Origin: Paenibacillus sp. 1_12
GTDB lineage: Bacteria > Bacillota > Bacilli > Paenibacillales > NBRC-103111
Direction of reading: 5' to 3'
Assembly: GCF_900114475.1 (NCBI RefSeq)
Contig: NZ_FOTE01000003.1
Location: 186,001-250,000 of the forward strand
DNA length: 64,000 nucleotides
Shown: piece after piece, positions 15,852 through 26,833 of the stretch
Numbering within the stretch: position 1 is the stretch's first letter
Layout of the letters: each line of letters starts with the position of its first letter
Position numbers and translations under genes: made by a program
The notes under the pieces: generated by a model
The model's database searches: none
Told to the model about the DNA's origin: nothing
Seen by the model: only the letters and a program-made list of their open reading frames with translations

Positions 15852-16463
15852 TCAATCGAATAATCCCATCGTTCTATACGTACCGAGCATAGTAAGTCGT
15901 GTAAGCTGTAAGGCCATGTATTGCGGGGTGTACATCGTTGGATCATTAATCCAATTTAGGATAACTCCCATTACGGATGAGCTTGAATAATTAAGTAAAA
16001 TATCCAACGGAACCGACAACTTCTGCTCCATTTTCATATTGGAAATTTTGGCATAAAAGCTTTCCCTAATCACCTCGTATAATTTAAGGGTGAAATGCTC
16101 CGGCTCCAGTTTGGTCAGCATGGCCTGGTAAAACCTTTTGTTATCCGTTAAATGAGTAAACAGTACCATGAAGAACGGATCGGGCTCGTCAAAGCTCCCC
16201 GTGTAGGTTAGGGCGCTTGGGTGATCGGGACGGATGAGATGGGACAAGTCCTCCAGCTTTTCCTTAATCAGCTTGTCGAGTAGATCATATTTATCCTGAT
16301 AATGAGCGTAAAAGGTAGACCTGTTCACATCGGCTCCGGTAGTGATGTCTTTTACGGAAATTGCGGAGAAGCCCTTTTCAAAAATTAAAGAAACGAAGGC
16401 GTCAACAATGGTGGTACGCGTTCTAAGGATTCGACGATCGGGATAGCGGGAATCCAGAATCAT
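15852..16463 (-). CDS. TetR/AcrR-family transcriptional regulator
   Basis: A 203-residue protein with the TetR DNA-binding domain at residues ~10-60 (TRTTIVDAFVSLIFEKGFSA, ISVKDITTGADVNRSTFYAHY, KYDLLDKLI). The C-terminal domain (PDPFFMVLFTHLTDNKRFYQAML, later VMGVILNWINDP) resembles the TetR_C_7 group. It is divergent from the sulfur island across a 377-bp intergenic region that contains inverted repeats, so it is the likely local regulator. GGAGGTG precedes the ATG. The effector is unknown. Confidence 0.87.
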   Translation of the reverse strand: MILDSRYPDRRILRTRTTIVDAFVSLIFEKGFSAISVKDITTGADVNRSTFYAHYQDKYDLLDKLIKEKLEDLSHLIRPDHPSALTYTGSFDEPDPFFMVLFTHLTDNKRFYQAMLTKLEPEHFTLKLYEVIRESFYAKISNMKMEQKLSVPLDILLNYSSSSVMGVILNWINDPTMYTPQYMALQLTRLTMLGTYRTMGLFD

Positions 16464-16519
16464 GATACACCTCCAATCTTAAAATTTAAAGTGGGTAAGT
16501 TCAACATAAATGAATAAAG

Positions 16520-16535
16520 TGTTGTAAAAGCAACA
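16520..16535. promoter_or_regulatory. Possible TetR operator near tetR start
   Basis: Inverted repeat TGTTG-TAAAAG-CAACA, 57 bp upstream of the TetR start codon. TetR regulators usually bind such short palindromes in their own promoter. A related pair of half-sites lies at 16697-16722. Confidence 0.35.
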
Positions 16536-16696
16536 AAACAGAAAAATGTGTTGTTGTGATTGTCAGCCTCATCCCATATGGTTTTGACCGAAAAGGAAAA
16601 AACATTTATTAGCGCTAGACTCCTATCCTTACGTTTTCTTTCATTTTCTGTAGTTAGGGACACTTGCTGTATAAATGTTGAATAATCCCGCTATAA

Positions 16697-16722
16697 CCAA
16701 CATATGAAAAGTAAACTGTTGG
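16697..16722. promoter_or_regulatory. Possible operator upstream of the sulfur island promoter
   Basis: Inverted repeat CCAACA (16697-16702) and TGTTGG (16717-16722) with 14 bp between. The half-site TGTTG also makes the palindrome at 16520-16535, so both may be sites for the same divergent regulator. Confidence 0.35.
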
Positions 16723-16751
16723 ATAATAAACATTTAAAGGGAAAATGGCGG

Positions 16752-16779
16752 TTGTACATTACCAATGGATTAGTATAAT
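16752..16779 (+). promoter_or_regulatory. Vegetative promoter of the sulfur island
   Basis: -35 TTGTAC (16752-16757), 16-bp spacer, -10 TATAAT (16774-16779), 61 bp before the first start codon. No SAM riboswitch or T-box pattern is visible in the leader. Confidence 0.6.
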
Positions 16780-16840
16780 AATAAACATATTAAACCAACT
16801 TTATCAATGGGGATTATACGATTAATGAAGGAGACATAGT

Positions 16841-18313
16841 ATGCCAACAAGAGGAGATCGTTTCATTTCTAGTTTGGCTGATGGGCGGAATGTGTGGCTG
16901 GACGGGAGTCGGGTCAACCATTTATCGGATCATGCCGCATTCCAAGGAACGCTCGGCACGATAAAAAGATTATTTAATCAGCTTGATGATCCGGCAGTCC
17001 GCGACCATGTAGGTTTTGCACCCCCAGAAAGGGAAGCCTACGCACACAGCTCTTTCCTGGTGCCGTATTCCGCAGCAGATCTTGCTAAGCGAAGCCAAGC
17101 CTTTCGTTATTGGTCTGATGAAACCCACGGGATGATGAGTCGATTATCCGACTATGGACGTTCGATGATTACAGGCTGGTATGCAGCGAGAAAACAATTA
17201 AACCAACTCGACCCGGACTTTGAATCGAAGATCACGTCCTATTATACGGAAGCCCGTGACCGGGATTTATTTTTGACAACCGCGATTCTGGATCCGCAGA
17301 TTGACCGATCTGTGAGTTTGGATGATAGCCGTATTGCTGAACGATTTCTGCATGTTGTCAAGAAGACGAGTGAGGGAATTACGGTTCGGGGAGCGAAGAT
17401 GATTGCTACTGGAGCTCCGTATACCCACGACTTTATCATATTTTCCTTCCTGCAATTTGATCAAAAGGATCGTGAGCATGCCCATATTTTGATTGTTCCG
17501 GCGAACTCTGCAGGACTGCACATTGTGTGTCGGGAGTCATTTGCGGATAGCAGAGAGCAGAATCACATCTTGAGCTCACGGTATGAGGAAATGGACGCGG
17601 TATTATTTTTCGATGATGTGTTTATACCGTGGGAGAGAGTGCTGTTGTATGGGGATTCGGAGGCGGTTTTGAAGCTGAGGGCTAATAAGACGGCTAACTC
17701 GCTTGCCTTTCATCAAACCATAGTCCGCTACGTATCGAAGCTGGAGTTCGTGACAGGAGTTGCTTTTGCCATAGCCGAAGCGATTGGTGTCAACGGATAT
17801 TTACATATCCAGGAGAAGTTAGGTGAGCTGATCACCCAGATAGATACGATGAAGGCTCTTGTGATCGCCAGTGAGACGATGGCTAAGCATGACGAGTCAG
17901 GAGTGCTGGTGCCGGAAATTTCCTATATCGATACGGCCCGAAATATAGGTACGAAGTTTTATCCGCGTGCGATTGAAATTCTGCAGCAAATCGGAGGTGG
18001 TGGATTCGTACAAACGCCATCGGGGATGGAGGACTTTTACGGCCCTATATCCAAGCTGATGCATCTATACTTCGAGGGAGCTTCGATCAGTGCCGAGAAA
18101 AAAATACATTTGTTCAAGCTCGCCTGGGATTTGATCGGCAGTCCGCTGGGTGCAAGACATGAGCTCTATGAACGCTTCTACGCCGGGGATCCGGTTCGGG
18201 CTTACGCCAATCAATATGTGAAATCTGATAAAAACAGCTTTACGGATCCCGTATGGAAGCTATTAAAAGAAGCAGGCAAGCATGGGACCAAAAGGAACTA
18301 TACCTATATATAA
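16841..18313 (+). CDS. HpaB-family FADH2-dependent monooxygenase
   Basis: A 490-residue protein of the 4-hydroxyphenylacetate 3-hydroxylase (HpaB/PvcC) family. Markers are [10 protein letters not shown] near residue 20, [20 protein letters not shown] and [12 protein letters not shown] near 180-200, [13 protein letters not shown] near 255, and the C-terminal EKLGEL...[17 protein letters not shown] region. These enzymes use reduced flavin supplied by a separate reductase, which is not present in the window. As first gene of a sulfur island it may hydroxylate an aromatic or heteroatom substrate; that is inference. Start chosen from GAAGGAG upstream. Confidence 0.8.
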   Translation: MPTRGDRFISSLADGRNVWLDGSRVNHLSDHAAFQGTLGTIKRLFNQLDDPAVRDHVGFAPPEREAYAHSSFLVPYSAADLAKRSQAFRYWSDETHGMMSRLSDYGRSMITGWYAARKQLNQLDPDFESKITSYYTEARDRDLFLTTAILDPQIDRSVSLDDSRIAERFLHVVKKTSEGITVRGAKMIATGAPYTHDFIIFSFLQFDQKDREHAHILIVPANSAGLHIVCRESFADSREQNHILSSRYEEMDAVLFFDDVFIPWERVLLYGDSEAVLKLRANKTANSLAFHQTIVRYVSKLEFVTGVAFAIAEAIGVNGYLHIQEKLGELITQIDTMKALVIASETMAKHDESGVLVPEISYIDTARNIGTKFYPRAIEILQQIGGGGFVQTPSGMEDFYGPISKLMHLYFEGASISAEKKIHLFKLAWDLIGSPLGARHELYERFYAGDPVRAYANQYVKSDKNSFTDPVWKLLKEAGKHGTKRNYTYI

Positions 18314-18329
18314 GAGAGGATGGATGGAG

Positions 18330-19505
18330 ATGGAGGTTTTCTGGTTTATTCCGACTCACGGAGATGGTCGTTATTTAGGAACAAAAGAAGGGGCGAGGGC
18401 CGTCAGCTACGCTTATTGCAAACAAATTGCTCAGGCTGTTGATGAATTAGGGTTTAGTGGTGTTTTGCTGCCGACAGGCAAATCGTGTGAGGATGCTTGG
18501 ATCGTTGCTTCAACGTTGGTTCCGGTCACGGAAAGGTTGAAATTTTTAGTGGCTGTTCGTCCCGGATTAATGTCCCCTACGCTTGCAGCACGAATGACGG
18601 CTACCCTTGATCGTTTCTCCAAAGGAAGATTGCTGATCAATGTAGTTACAGGCGGGGACCCTGTTGAATTAGCTGGGGACGGGGTGTTTTTAAACCATGA
18701 TGACCGTTATGGATTGACGGATGATTTTCTGACCATTTGGCGTAAAGAATTAGAAGGCGAAGAGGTGAACTACGAAGGCGATCATCTGCAGGTAACTGGA
18801 GGCAAGGTGCTTTATCCACCTGTTCAAAAACCGTATCCTCCGCTTTACTTTGGCGGCTCCTCGGATGCGGGATCAGATGTTGCAGCCGAGCACGTTGACG
18901 TGTATCTGACTTGGGGAGAGCCGCCAGCACAGGTAGAGCAAAAAATAAACAGCATGCGTAAGCTGGCGGAGGCCAAAGGTAGAACGCTTCGCTTCGGAAT
19001 CCGACTGCATATCATTGTCCGCCCGACTGAAGAAGAGGCTTGGCAGGCAGCAGACGAATTGATTCAGCATCTGGACGAGGATACGATAGCAGCAGCCCAG
19101 CAAATTTTTGCGAGAATGGACTCTGAGGGACAGAAAAGAATGTCTGAGCTGCATAAAGGCGACCGTTCCAAGCTTGAAATCAGCCCAAACCTGTGGGCAG
19201 GGATCGGTCTGGTACGTGGAGGAGCGGGTACGGCGTTGGTCGGCAGCCCGGACAGTATAGCAGCCAGAATGAAAGAATATACGGAGCTGGGCATTGAGAC
19301 GTTTATTCTCTCGGGTTATCCTCATTTGGAGGAAGCTTACCGTACTGCAGAGCTGCTGTTTCCAAAACTGAATCTGGGTCCCACAGGAAACACGGATGAT
19401 CCGTCTTTCATCAGTCCGTTTGGTGAAATGATTGCCAATAACGAGCTGCCTGGGAAGACAAAGCTTGCCGATGCCGATAAATCACCAGTAAGCAGCTCCA
19501 AATAA
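18330..19505 (+). CDS. ssuD: FMNH2-dependent alkanesulfonate monooxygenase SsuD
   Basis: A 391-residue luciferase-like monooxygenase very close to E. coli SsuD along its whole length as I recall it: [15 protein letters not shown] at the start, [11 protein letters not shown] with the active-site Cys at residue 53, [11 protein letters not shown] with the catalytic His/Arg region, and [10 protein letters not shown]. It converts alkanesulfonates to aldehyde and sulfite. ATG 18330 is chosen from AGAGGA spacing, with ATG 18324 as alternative. The usual partners SsuE (reductase) and SsuABC (transporter) are absent nearby. It follows the HpaB-like gene after 16 bp. Confidence 0.93.
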   Translation: MEVFWFIPTHGDGRYLGTKEGARAVSYAYCKQIAQAVDELGFSGVLLPTGKSCEDAWIVASTLVPVTERLKFLVAVRPGLMSPTLAARMTATLDRFSKGRLLINVVTGGDPVELAGDGVFLNHDDRYGLTDDFLTIWRKELEGEEVNYEGDHLQVTGGKVLYPPVQKPYPPLYFGGSSDAGSDVAAEHVDVYLTWGEPPAQVEQKINSMRKLAEAKGRTLRFGIRLHIIVRPTEEEAWQAADELIQHLDEDTIAAAQQIFARMDSEGQKRMSELHKGDRSKLEISPNLWAGIGLVRGGAGTALVGSPDSIAARMKEYTELGIETFILSGYPHLEEAYRTAELLFPKLNLGPTGNTDDPSFISPFGEMIANNELPGKTKLADADKSPVSSSK

Positions 19506-19602
19506 GAGGTAATCCATTCGGAAACCGACGCCGACAATTTGCATCTGAGAGCTTTTGTGTATCTCCTTTTATCGGTTAACTTTATTAAAACGGAGGATAG
19601 TT

Positions 19603-21921
19603 ATGCCTTTCAAATGGAAAACAATTCGGTATGATTGCTTACAGATTCCAAGTGTATGGGGATTAGCCCTGCAATTGGGTGAACTGCAAAAAGATTTAAT
19701 GGGCTTGGGCTTTCGCTTGGAGTCAGTAACCGATCGGCGGAATTCGGGAAATTCATCTACGGGCAGTGATGAAGCCGAAATTTACTATACCGACAGTTTA
19801 CGGGCGCTTCATACTTTAAGTCGGAGCAATCCAATCACGATTGCCGGTTTAAACCTCCTGAAATCTAAGTCATTTATTCTGGTCCAGCCGAATTCATTGA
19901 TTGACTCGCTTTCTAATCTTAAGGGAGCGGTCATCGGCATTTCTTATGACAGCGAAAACCGAGCGGATCTTCGCAGAATTGAAGCCGTTCAACGTTTTAA
20001 CGCCATTATAGAGCAAGCAGGGCTGCAGCCATCGAACGTTCATTGGGTACATCTCCCTCTGGGTACTACGACTCCTACGCAGCGTGAGACATTGGCTTTG
20101 CTTCAAGGAGAAGTCGATGCGATCATTGCCTTTGGTTCGGATGCTTACGATGTGGAGCGGATCACTGGGGCGCGTGTGCTGGAAGGGGAACAGCAGATCG
20201 TGGATTCGGTTAGCGTAGCTGTTCAACATACAGATCGGGGGATGAATATAGGCAGGAATACGGATACAGCTTGGGATTCCGCTTCCGACTCCGACTTGGC
20301 GCAATCCGGGCTGTTCGCTTTTGCGTTATCGACTGCATGGCTGCAAGCTTATCCAGAGGCAGCCGAGCGGATACTGGCTCATCTTCAATTGGCTGCTGCT
20401 TGGGCGCAAAAGCATCAGGAGGATGCATTCCGTTACGCTGCCAAAGCTGCGGGTATCCCTGAGAGTCGGATGGAAACTGTTTATGGTTTGTCTTTTCTTA
20501 ATCATCTGTCCCTCTCTCTGGATCAAGAGCATCTTGACCTGTTGGTCAAATATAAAAGCAATTACCTGGAGCAGGAGCTGTTAGTATCTGACTTCAAACT
20601 CGACGACTTTGTTGATAGGAAGCTCCTGGCAAGCGCACAAGTATTAATAGCTGAGGGCCATGTGCAAGTCCCGCTCTCCAACCGTGTATCGTCCTTTACG
20701 CTAGAAGATGTTCCCGTCCGTTATTTTGAGGAGCGCACGGAGGCACGACTTATTGGATCGGATGAAGAAGCTCTGCGTATTGCGCATGAGTTTGCGGATG
20801 AAATCCGTGCTGGCGCATCGGATCGGGATCGGTACCGCCGTCTGCCCTTTGACGAGATTAGAAAGCTCGCGGAAAGCGGTCTGTTGGGTATAGTGGTGCC
20901 CAAGGAATATGGAGGTCCGGGTGTATCGACCGCAACCTTGGCTGAGGTGTTCAAGATTATTTCCGCAGCAGATGGAGCTATTGGCCAGATCCCGCAAAAC
21001 CATCATTTCTTTGTAAAGGTGTTGGAGCTAAACGGGACGGTGGCGCAGAAAAGGTATTTTTTCGCGGAAGTGCTGAAAGGGGCACAGTTCGGCAATGGAT
21101 TGGCCGAGCGCGGTTCCCGAAATGGAAAGCTGATGTCCACTCGCGTGACGAGGAGCGGGGAAGGAACCTGGAAGGTGAACGGGAGGAAATATTATTGTAC
21201 CGGATCGTTGTTCTCTCCATGGATTCCTGTATTCGCCGACGATGATGACGGCAAGCGGGTAGCGGTATTCATTCCCCGGCAAACGGAGGGCTTGACGCTA
21301 ATTGATGATTGGTCGGGAATTGGTCAGCGTACAACAGCAAGTGGAAGTGTCATTCTCGGTGATATCGAAGTGCCTGATGCATACGTTGTACCACATTGGA
21401 AAACGTTCGAGGCACCTCAATATTTTGGCGCATTTGCTCAGATTATGCATGCAGCGGTAGATGTAGGGATCGCTGTAGCAGCAATGGCGGATGCATCCTG
21501 GTTCGTACGCGAGAAATCAAGACCTTCCATACAAAGCGGTGTTGCCCGGGCTTCCGAGGAGCCATATTTGATTAAACGTTTTGGAGAGCTGGGAGTACGG
21601 CTTCAGGCTGCCGAAGCCCTATTGGAAAAGGCGGCAGCAGCTATTGATACAGCTCGCCATGATTTAAATGAGGAGACAGTAGGGCAATCCTCACTGCTGG
21701 TCGCATCCGCGAAAGCTGTTGCAACAGATGTGGTAATAGAGGTCACCAACGCCTTGTTTGAAGTAGCTGGAACCTCATCCATGGATGAGAAATACAATTT
21801 GGACCGGCATTGGCGAAACGGAAGAATTCATACGCTCCATGATCCGGTACGCTGGAAGCTGCATCATGTGGGCAATTGGTATTTGAACGGCGTGCTGCCG
21901 CCTAATCAGGCGGGTCTATAG
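19603..21921 (+). CDS. Fusion of a DszB/SsuA-like domain with a DszC/SfnB-like flavin monooxygenase
   Basis: A 772-residue protein; CGGAGGATAG selects ATG 19603. Residues ~1-355 have the periplasmic-binding-like fold pattern of desulfinase DszB and of SsuA, but no signal peptide. The start TIRYDCLQIPSVWGLA lines up with the DszB YSNCPVPNA segment, keeping a Cys at residue 12; I see no match to DszB Arg70 or its RFGG motif. Residues ~370-772 form an acyl-CoA-dehydrogenase-type domain as in DszC and SfnB (GLLGIVVPKEYGG, NGRKYYCTGS, YNLDRHWRNGRIHTLHDP). Together it could oxidise a sulfur compound and release sulfite. The junction is one open frame, so fusion is real unless the assembly is wrong. 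Confidence 0.75.
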   Translation: MPFKWKTIRYDCLQIPSVWGLALQLGELQKDLMGLGFRLESVTDRRNSGNSSTGSDEAEIYYTDSLRALHTLSRSNPITIAGLNLLKSKSFILVQPNSLIDSLSNLKGAVIGISYDSENRADLRRIEAVQRFNAIIEQAGLQPSNVHWVHLPLGTTTPTQRETLALLQGEVDAIIAFGSDAYDVERITGARVLEGEQQIVDSVSVAVQHTDRGMNIGRNTDTAWDSASDSDLAQSGLFAFALSTAWLQAYPEAAERILAHLQLAAAWAQKHQEDAFRYAAKAAGIPESRMETVYGLSFLNHLSLSLDQEHLDLLVKYKSNYLEQELLVSDFKLDDFVDRKLLASAQVLIAEGHVQVPLSNRVSSFTLEDVPVRYFEERTEARLIGSDEEALRIAHEFADEIRAGASDRDRYRRLPFDEIRKLAESGLLGIVVPKEYGGPGVSTATLAEVFKIISAADGAIGQIPQNHHFFVKVLELNGTVAQKRYFFAEVLKGAQFGNGLAERGSRNGKLMSTRVTRSGEGTWKVNGRKYYCTGSLFSPWIPVFADDDDGKRVAVFIPRQTEGLTLIDDWSGIGQRTTASGSVILGDIEVPDAYVVPHWKTFEAPQYFGAFAQIMHAAVDVGIAVAAMADASWFVREKSRPSIQSGVARASEEPYLIKRFGELGVRLQAAEALLEKAAAAIDTARHDLNEETVGQSSLLVASAKAVATDVVIEVTNALFEVAGTSSMDEKYNLDRHWRNGRIHTLHDPVRWKLHHVGNWYLNGVLPPNQAGL

Positions 21922-21936
21922 AAAGGAAGTGACGAA

Positions 21937-23325
21937 ATGGCAAAAAAGAACAAGCTGCTGCTCAATTTATTTGATATGAACTGCGTGGGACATAACTCCC
22001 ACGGCTTGTGGAAACATCCTGACAATGAACGAAGACGGTATAACGATCTCGGCTACTGGACCGATTTGGCGCAGCTTTTGGAGAAAGGGAAATTTGATGC
22101 TTTATTCCTGGCGGATGTGATTGGTGTCTATGATGTATATAAGGATACACGCGATATTTCCGTGAAAAACGCGGTTCAGGTGCCTGCCAACGATCCATCG
22201 CTAATTGTTCCTGTAATGGCTCATGCGACCAAACATCTGGGATTTGCTGTTACCGTCTCTACGTCTTATGAGCATCCTTTTGCTTTGTCCCGCCGAATGT
22301 CGACCTTGGACCACCTTACCAAAGGGCGTATTGCGTGGAATATTGTGACCTCGTATTTGCCGAACGCAGCAAGGAACTTTGGTCTGGATGAGATGATCAA
22401 GCATGACGACCGGTATGAAATCGCCGAGGAGTTTTTGGAGGTTTGCTACAAGCTGTGGGAGGGAAGCTGGGAGGAAGGCGCTGTTGTATTTGATCAGCTT
22501 AACGATATGTATGCCGATCCAAGCAAAGTACATGAAATTGGGCATAAAGGCAAGCATTTTCAAGTCGCTGGTCCGCATTTATGCGAGCCTTCTCCACAGC
22601 GTACTCCTGTCATTTACCAGGCTGGCAGCTCGGTAAGAGGCAGAACGTTTGCAGCCAAGCATGCGGAGTGTGTATTTGTCGGCGGACAGACACCGGAGGC
22701 GCTCCGCTTTTATGTGGAGGATATACGCTCCCAGGCAAAAGCTTATGGACGGAATCCCGAGAACATATTGATGTTTAAGGGGTTTTCGGCGATTGTTGCG
22801 GAAACCTCGGCGGAAGCCCGCGATAAATTTCATGATTATGAACAGCATCGCAGCAGTGAGGCAGCATTAGCCCAATACTGCGGGTCCAGCGGATATGACT
22901 TGTCAAAACTTGATCCTGACCAAATTTTTGAGTATATGTCCACGGAAGGTAACCAAACCAGAGCAGCACAATATACGCAGTTTACGAAGAAGCGGACAGT
23001 TAGGGAAGTGAAGGAATCGATTGGAAAATTCGGAGGAGGCTGGATGCAGGTCGGCACACCGATCGAAATTGTCGATGAAATCGAGCGTTGGGTCGAAGAA
23101 GCAGGCATTGATGGCTTGAACTTTGCTCAGGTCGTAACACCGGGAACCGTTCGGGACTTTATCGAGTTGGTTGTGCCGGAGTTGCAAAACCGCGGACTGG
23201 TCAAGGAGGAGTACGAGGAAGGGACATACCGCCAGAAGCTGTTCGGCAGTGATACGTCCCTTATCCCGAATGCTCATCCGGCGGCTTCCTACCGTCAAAT
23301 TGCGGAATCAGCTGTCAGACGCTGA
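21937..23325 (+). CDS. NtaA/SnaA/DszA-family FMN-dependent monooxygenase, paralogue 1
   Basis: A 462-residue luciferase-like monooxygenase. Markers shared with DszA, CmoJ/YtnJ and YxeK are NSHGLWKHPDNE near residue 20, LLEKGKFDALFLADV, TLDHLTKGRIAWNIVTSYLPNAARNFG, DDRYEIAEEFLEV, DPSKVHEIGHKGKHF and VIYQAGSS. The family oxidises thioethers or sulfones with FMNH2 and breaks C-S bonds. It follows the fusion gene by 15 bp and is the last gene of the first operon. Its last 31 bp overlap the convergent msrC gene. The substrate cannot be read from sequence. Confidence 0.85.
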   Translation: MAKKNKLLLNLFDMNCVGHNSHGLWKHPDNERRRYNDLGYWTDLAQLLEKGKFDALFLADVIGVYDVYKDTRDISVKNAVQVPANDPSLIVPVMAHATKHLGFAVTVSTSYEHPFALSRRMSTLDHLTKGRIAWNIVTSYLPNAARNFGLDEMIKHDDRYEIAEEFLEVCYKLWEGSWEEGAVVFDQLNDMYADPSKVHEIGHKGKHFQVAGPHLCEPSPQRTPVIYQAGSSVRGRTFAAKHAECVFVGGQTPEALRFYVEDIRSQAKAYGRNPENILMFKGFSAIVAETSAEARDKFHDYEQHRSSEAALAQYCGSSGYDLSKLDPDQIFEYMSTEGNQTRAAQYTQFTKKRTVREVKESIGKFGGGWMQVGTPIEIVDEIERWVEEAGIDGLNFAQVVTPGTVRDFIELVVPELQNRGLVKEEYEEGTYRQKLFGSDTSLIPNAHPAASYRQIAESAVRR

Positions 23326-23783
23326 CAAAACTGTTCCAGGTAATGTTGGTCCGTCTCCGTAAAACGGGCTTCTACAGGACTGTCGATATCGAGCACACCT
23401 ATAAGGGTGTTCTGGTGGAACAAGGGGATGACCAGCTCTGATCGGGAAGCTGCATCACATGCGATATGACCTGGAAACAGATGGACATCATCCACACGCT
23501 GGGTGCGTCTTTGAGCAACGGCGGTTCCACATACTCCCTTGCCGTAGGCAATGCGGGTGCAGGCAGGCAAGCCTTGAAAGGGTCCGAGAACAAGTATGTT
23601 ATCTTCATTCAGCAAGTAGAAACCTACCCAGTTGATGGTTTCCAGAAATTGCCCGAGAAGAGCGGAGGCGTTAGCGAGATTGGCTATGCGGTCCGGCTCG
23701 TCTTCAATTAAAGAGTCCAATTGGCGCAGCAGCAGGGTGTACCGGTCCTCCGGACTCCCTTCGTAATGCTTGGGTTGAAACAT
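23295..23783 (-). CDS. msrC: Free methionine-(R)-sulfoxide reductase (GAF-domain fRMsr)
   Basis: A 162-residue GAF protein of the YebR/fRMsr family. Three family cysteines are at residues 75, 85 and 109 (LPACTRI, GKGVCGTAV, GHIACDAASRSE), with the same spacing as the catalytic Cys of the E. coli enzyme. It reduces free methionine-R-sulfoxide to methionine with thioredoxin. It is transcribed against the monooxygenase operon, overlaps it by 31 bp, and is divergent from the second sulfur operon. AGGAGG precedes the ATG. The role fits the sulfur island around it. Confidence 0.9.
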   Translation of the reverse strand: MFQPKHYEGSPEDRYTLLLRQLDSLIEDEPDRIANLANASALLGQFLETINWVGFYLLNEDNILVLGPFQGLPACTRIAYGKGVCGTAVAQRRTQRVDDVHLFPGHIACDAASRSELVIPLFHQNTLIGVLDIDSPVEARFTETDQHYLEQFCQRLTADSAI

Positions 23784-23797
23784 ACAATCGACCTCCT

Positions 23798-23850
23798 AAA
23801 TGATTTCATAATTATAACAAAAAAAGCATTGACTAACAAAATGATTTCAT
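23798..23850. promoter_or_regulatory. Direct repeats in the divergent msrC/monooxygenase promoter region
   Basis: AAATGATTTCAT occurs at 23798-23809 and 23839-23850, 41 bp apart. Between them TTGACT (23829-23834) may be a -35 box for rightward transcription, with CATTAT (23852-23857) as -10 after 17 bp. The first repeat lies just upstream of msrC on the other strand, so one regulator could control both genes. Confidence 0.4.
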
Positions 23851-23912
23851 GCATTATGAATAATACATACTAATCCTATTGGAATAATAATACAATGTCA
23901 ACCGGACAACTG

Positions 23913-23949
23913 GAGACACACCATCAGCTTGATGGCCGTGTCTCTTTTT
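23913..23949 (+). terminator. Leader terminator (possible attenuator) before monooxygenase 2
   Basis: GAGACAC (23913-23919) pairs with GTGTCTC (23938-23944); an inner CATCA/TGATG stem extends it, and TTTTT follows. It ends 31 bp before the start codon and downstream of the candidate promoter. It could act as an attenuator, but no riboswitch aptamer was recognised. Confidence 0.6.
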
Positions 23950-23980
23950 CTTGAAATCTGATCTGTGAGGTGGAGAACTG

Positions 23981-25363
23981 ATGGGCAAGCAAATCCGATT
24001 GAATGCATTTGATATGAATTGTGCCATGCATAACTCACATGGTTTGTGGAAGCACCCGGATAATGAGCGGCATCGGTACAAGGAGCTGGATTATTGGGTG
24101 GAGCTGGCCCAACTGCTGGAAAGAGGGAAATTTGATGCACTGTTCCTGGCGGATGTGGTAGGCGTTTATGATGTGTACCAACAAAGCCGTGATCCGGCCG
24201 TACGTGATGCGGTTCAGGTGCCGGTGAATGACCCGGCATTGATCATCCCCGCGATGGCTTATGCCACCAAGCATCTAAGCTTTGCGGTTACAGTCACTAC
24301 AACGTATGAGCATCCCTATGCACATGCCAGACGGATGTCCACGCTTGATCATTTAACGAAAGGCAGACTGGCATGGAATATCGTCACCTCCTATTTGCCG
24401 AGTGCCGCCAAAAATTTTGGCTTGGATGAGATGATCGAGCACGATGAACGCTATGAAAGAGCAGATGAATTTCTGGAAGTTGTCTACAAGCTGTGGGAAG
24501 CCAGCTGGGATGATGATGCAGTGGTCAGGGACGTAACTAACAAAATTTATACGGATCCGAGCAAGGTCCACGAAATTAACCATGAAGGCAAGTTTTACCG
24601 GGTACCCGGACCGCATCTAAGCGAACCCTCACCACAGCGAACACCTGTTGTATATCAGGCGGGAAGCTCGGAGAAGGGAAGGGACTTCGCCGCCAAGCAT
24701 GCGGAATGTGTATTTCTCGGAGCGCCGAATACGGAGACATTGAAGTTTTATGTACACGATATTCGCAAGAAGGCAGCCGCAGCTGGCAGAAATCCAGATA
24801 CGATCAAGATGTTTATGGGCTTGAACGTGGTCGTAGGCCGTACCGGACAGGAGGCAAAGGAGAAGTTCGAGGAATATTCAAGGTTGTGGAGCACGGATGC
24901 TGCTCTGGCCCAATATGGTGGCTCCAGCGGCTATGATCTGGATGCTTACGATCCATTGGAGCCTTTGGAATATAAGCAAACCAACCATGGACAAACGACA
25001 GCCGCCCATTTTACCAAGTATGCCGAAAAGAAGCTTACCGTTGGAGAGGTGAAACAAAAAATCGGTACCATTGGAGGAAGAGGAACCGTATTGGTCGGAG
25101 CTCCTGAGGAAATTGCTGATCAAATGCAGCATTGGATGGAGGAGACTGGTATTGACGGTTTCAATCTTGCACACCTAATAACCCCCGGGAGCTTGAAGGA
25201 GTTTATCGATTTGGTAATCCCTGAGCTTCAAAGCCGGGGAATTTATAAAACCGAATACGAAGAAGGTACGCTCCGGGAAAAGCTGTTTGGCCAAGGGCAG
25301 AGCAAGCTCCCGAATGATCATCCCGGAGCCAAAGTAAGACGACAGCCTGCAAATCAAATTTAA
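23981..25363 (+). CDS. NtaA/SnaA/DszA-family FMN-dependent monooxygenase, paralogue 2
   Basis: A 460-residue protein clearly paralogous to the enzyme at 21937-23325. It shares the NSHGLWKHPDNE, GKFDALFLADVVGVYDVY, TLDHLTKGRLAWNIVTSYLP, DPSKVHEINHEGKFY and YQAGSS blocks. Differences cluster in the C-terminal third (QTTAAHFTKYAEKKLTVGEV), which may reflect another substrate. It leads the second operon, which continues with MetY and the MetQNI importer, and its leader has a terminator hairpin. FMNH2 must come from a reductase outside the window. Confidence 0.85.
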   Translation: MGKQIRLNAFDMNCAMHNSHGLWKHPDNERHRYKELDYWVELAQLLERGKFDALFLADVVGVYDVYQQSRDPAVRDAVQVPVNDPALIIPAMAYATKHLSFAVTVTTTYEHPYAHARRMSTLDHLTKGRLAWNIVTSYLPSAAKNFGLDEMIEHDERYERADEFLEVVYKLWEASWDDDAVVRDVTNKIYTDPSKVHEINHEGKFYRVPGPHLSEPSPQRTPVVYQAGSSEKGRDFAAKHAECVFLGAPNTETLKFYVHDIRKKAAAAGRNPDTIKMFMGLNVVVGRTGQEAKEKFEEYSRLWSTDAALAQYGGSSGYDLDAYDPLEPLEYKQTNHGQTTAAHFTKYAEKKLTVGEVKQKIGTIGGRGTVLVGAPEEIADQMQHWMEETGIDGFNLAHLITPGSLKEFIDLVIPELQSRGIYKTEYEEGTLREKLFGQGQSKLPNDHPGAKVRRQPANQI

Positions 25364-25414
25364 CAAGGTAAGCCGTACTGGAGCTTGAACGTGATCAATA
25401 CCCATAAACCATAA

Positions 25415-26737
<1,323 letters not shown>

Positions 26738-26833
26738 TCAAGCTGGACTCAATAGCCGTGGTTTCATATTCATGCTGTAATACCAAGAAAACCGATATGA
26801 TCAATTAATTATTGAAGGGGCGAAATCAGAATC

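Noticed and set aside
16463-16841. SAM riboswitch (S-box) or T-box in front of the sulfur genes
   Set aside because: I looked for the conserved core and terminator-antiterminator pattern before the island, before the second operon, before metQ and before both metY genes. None was seen.
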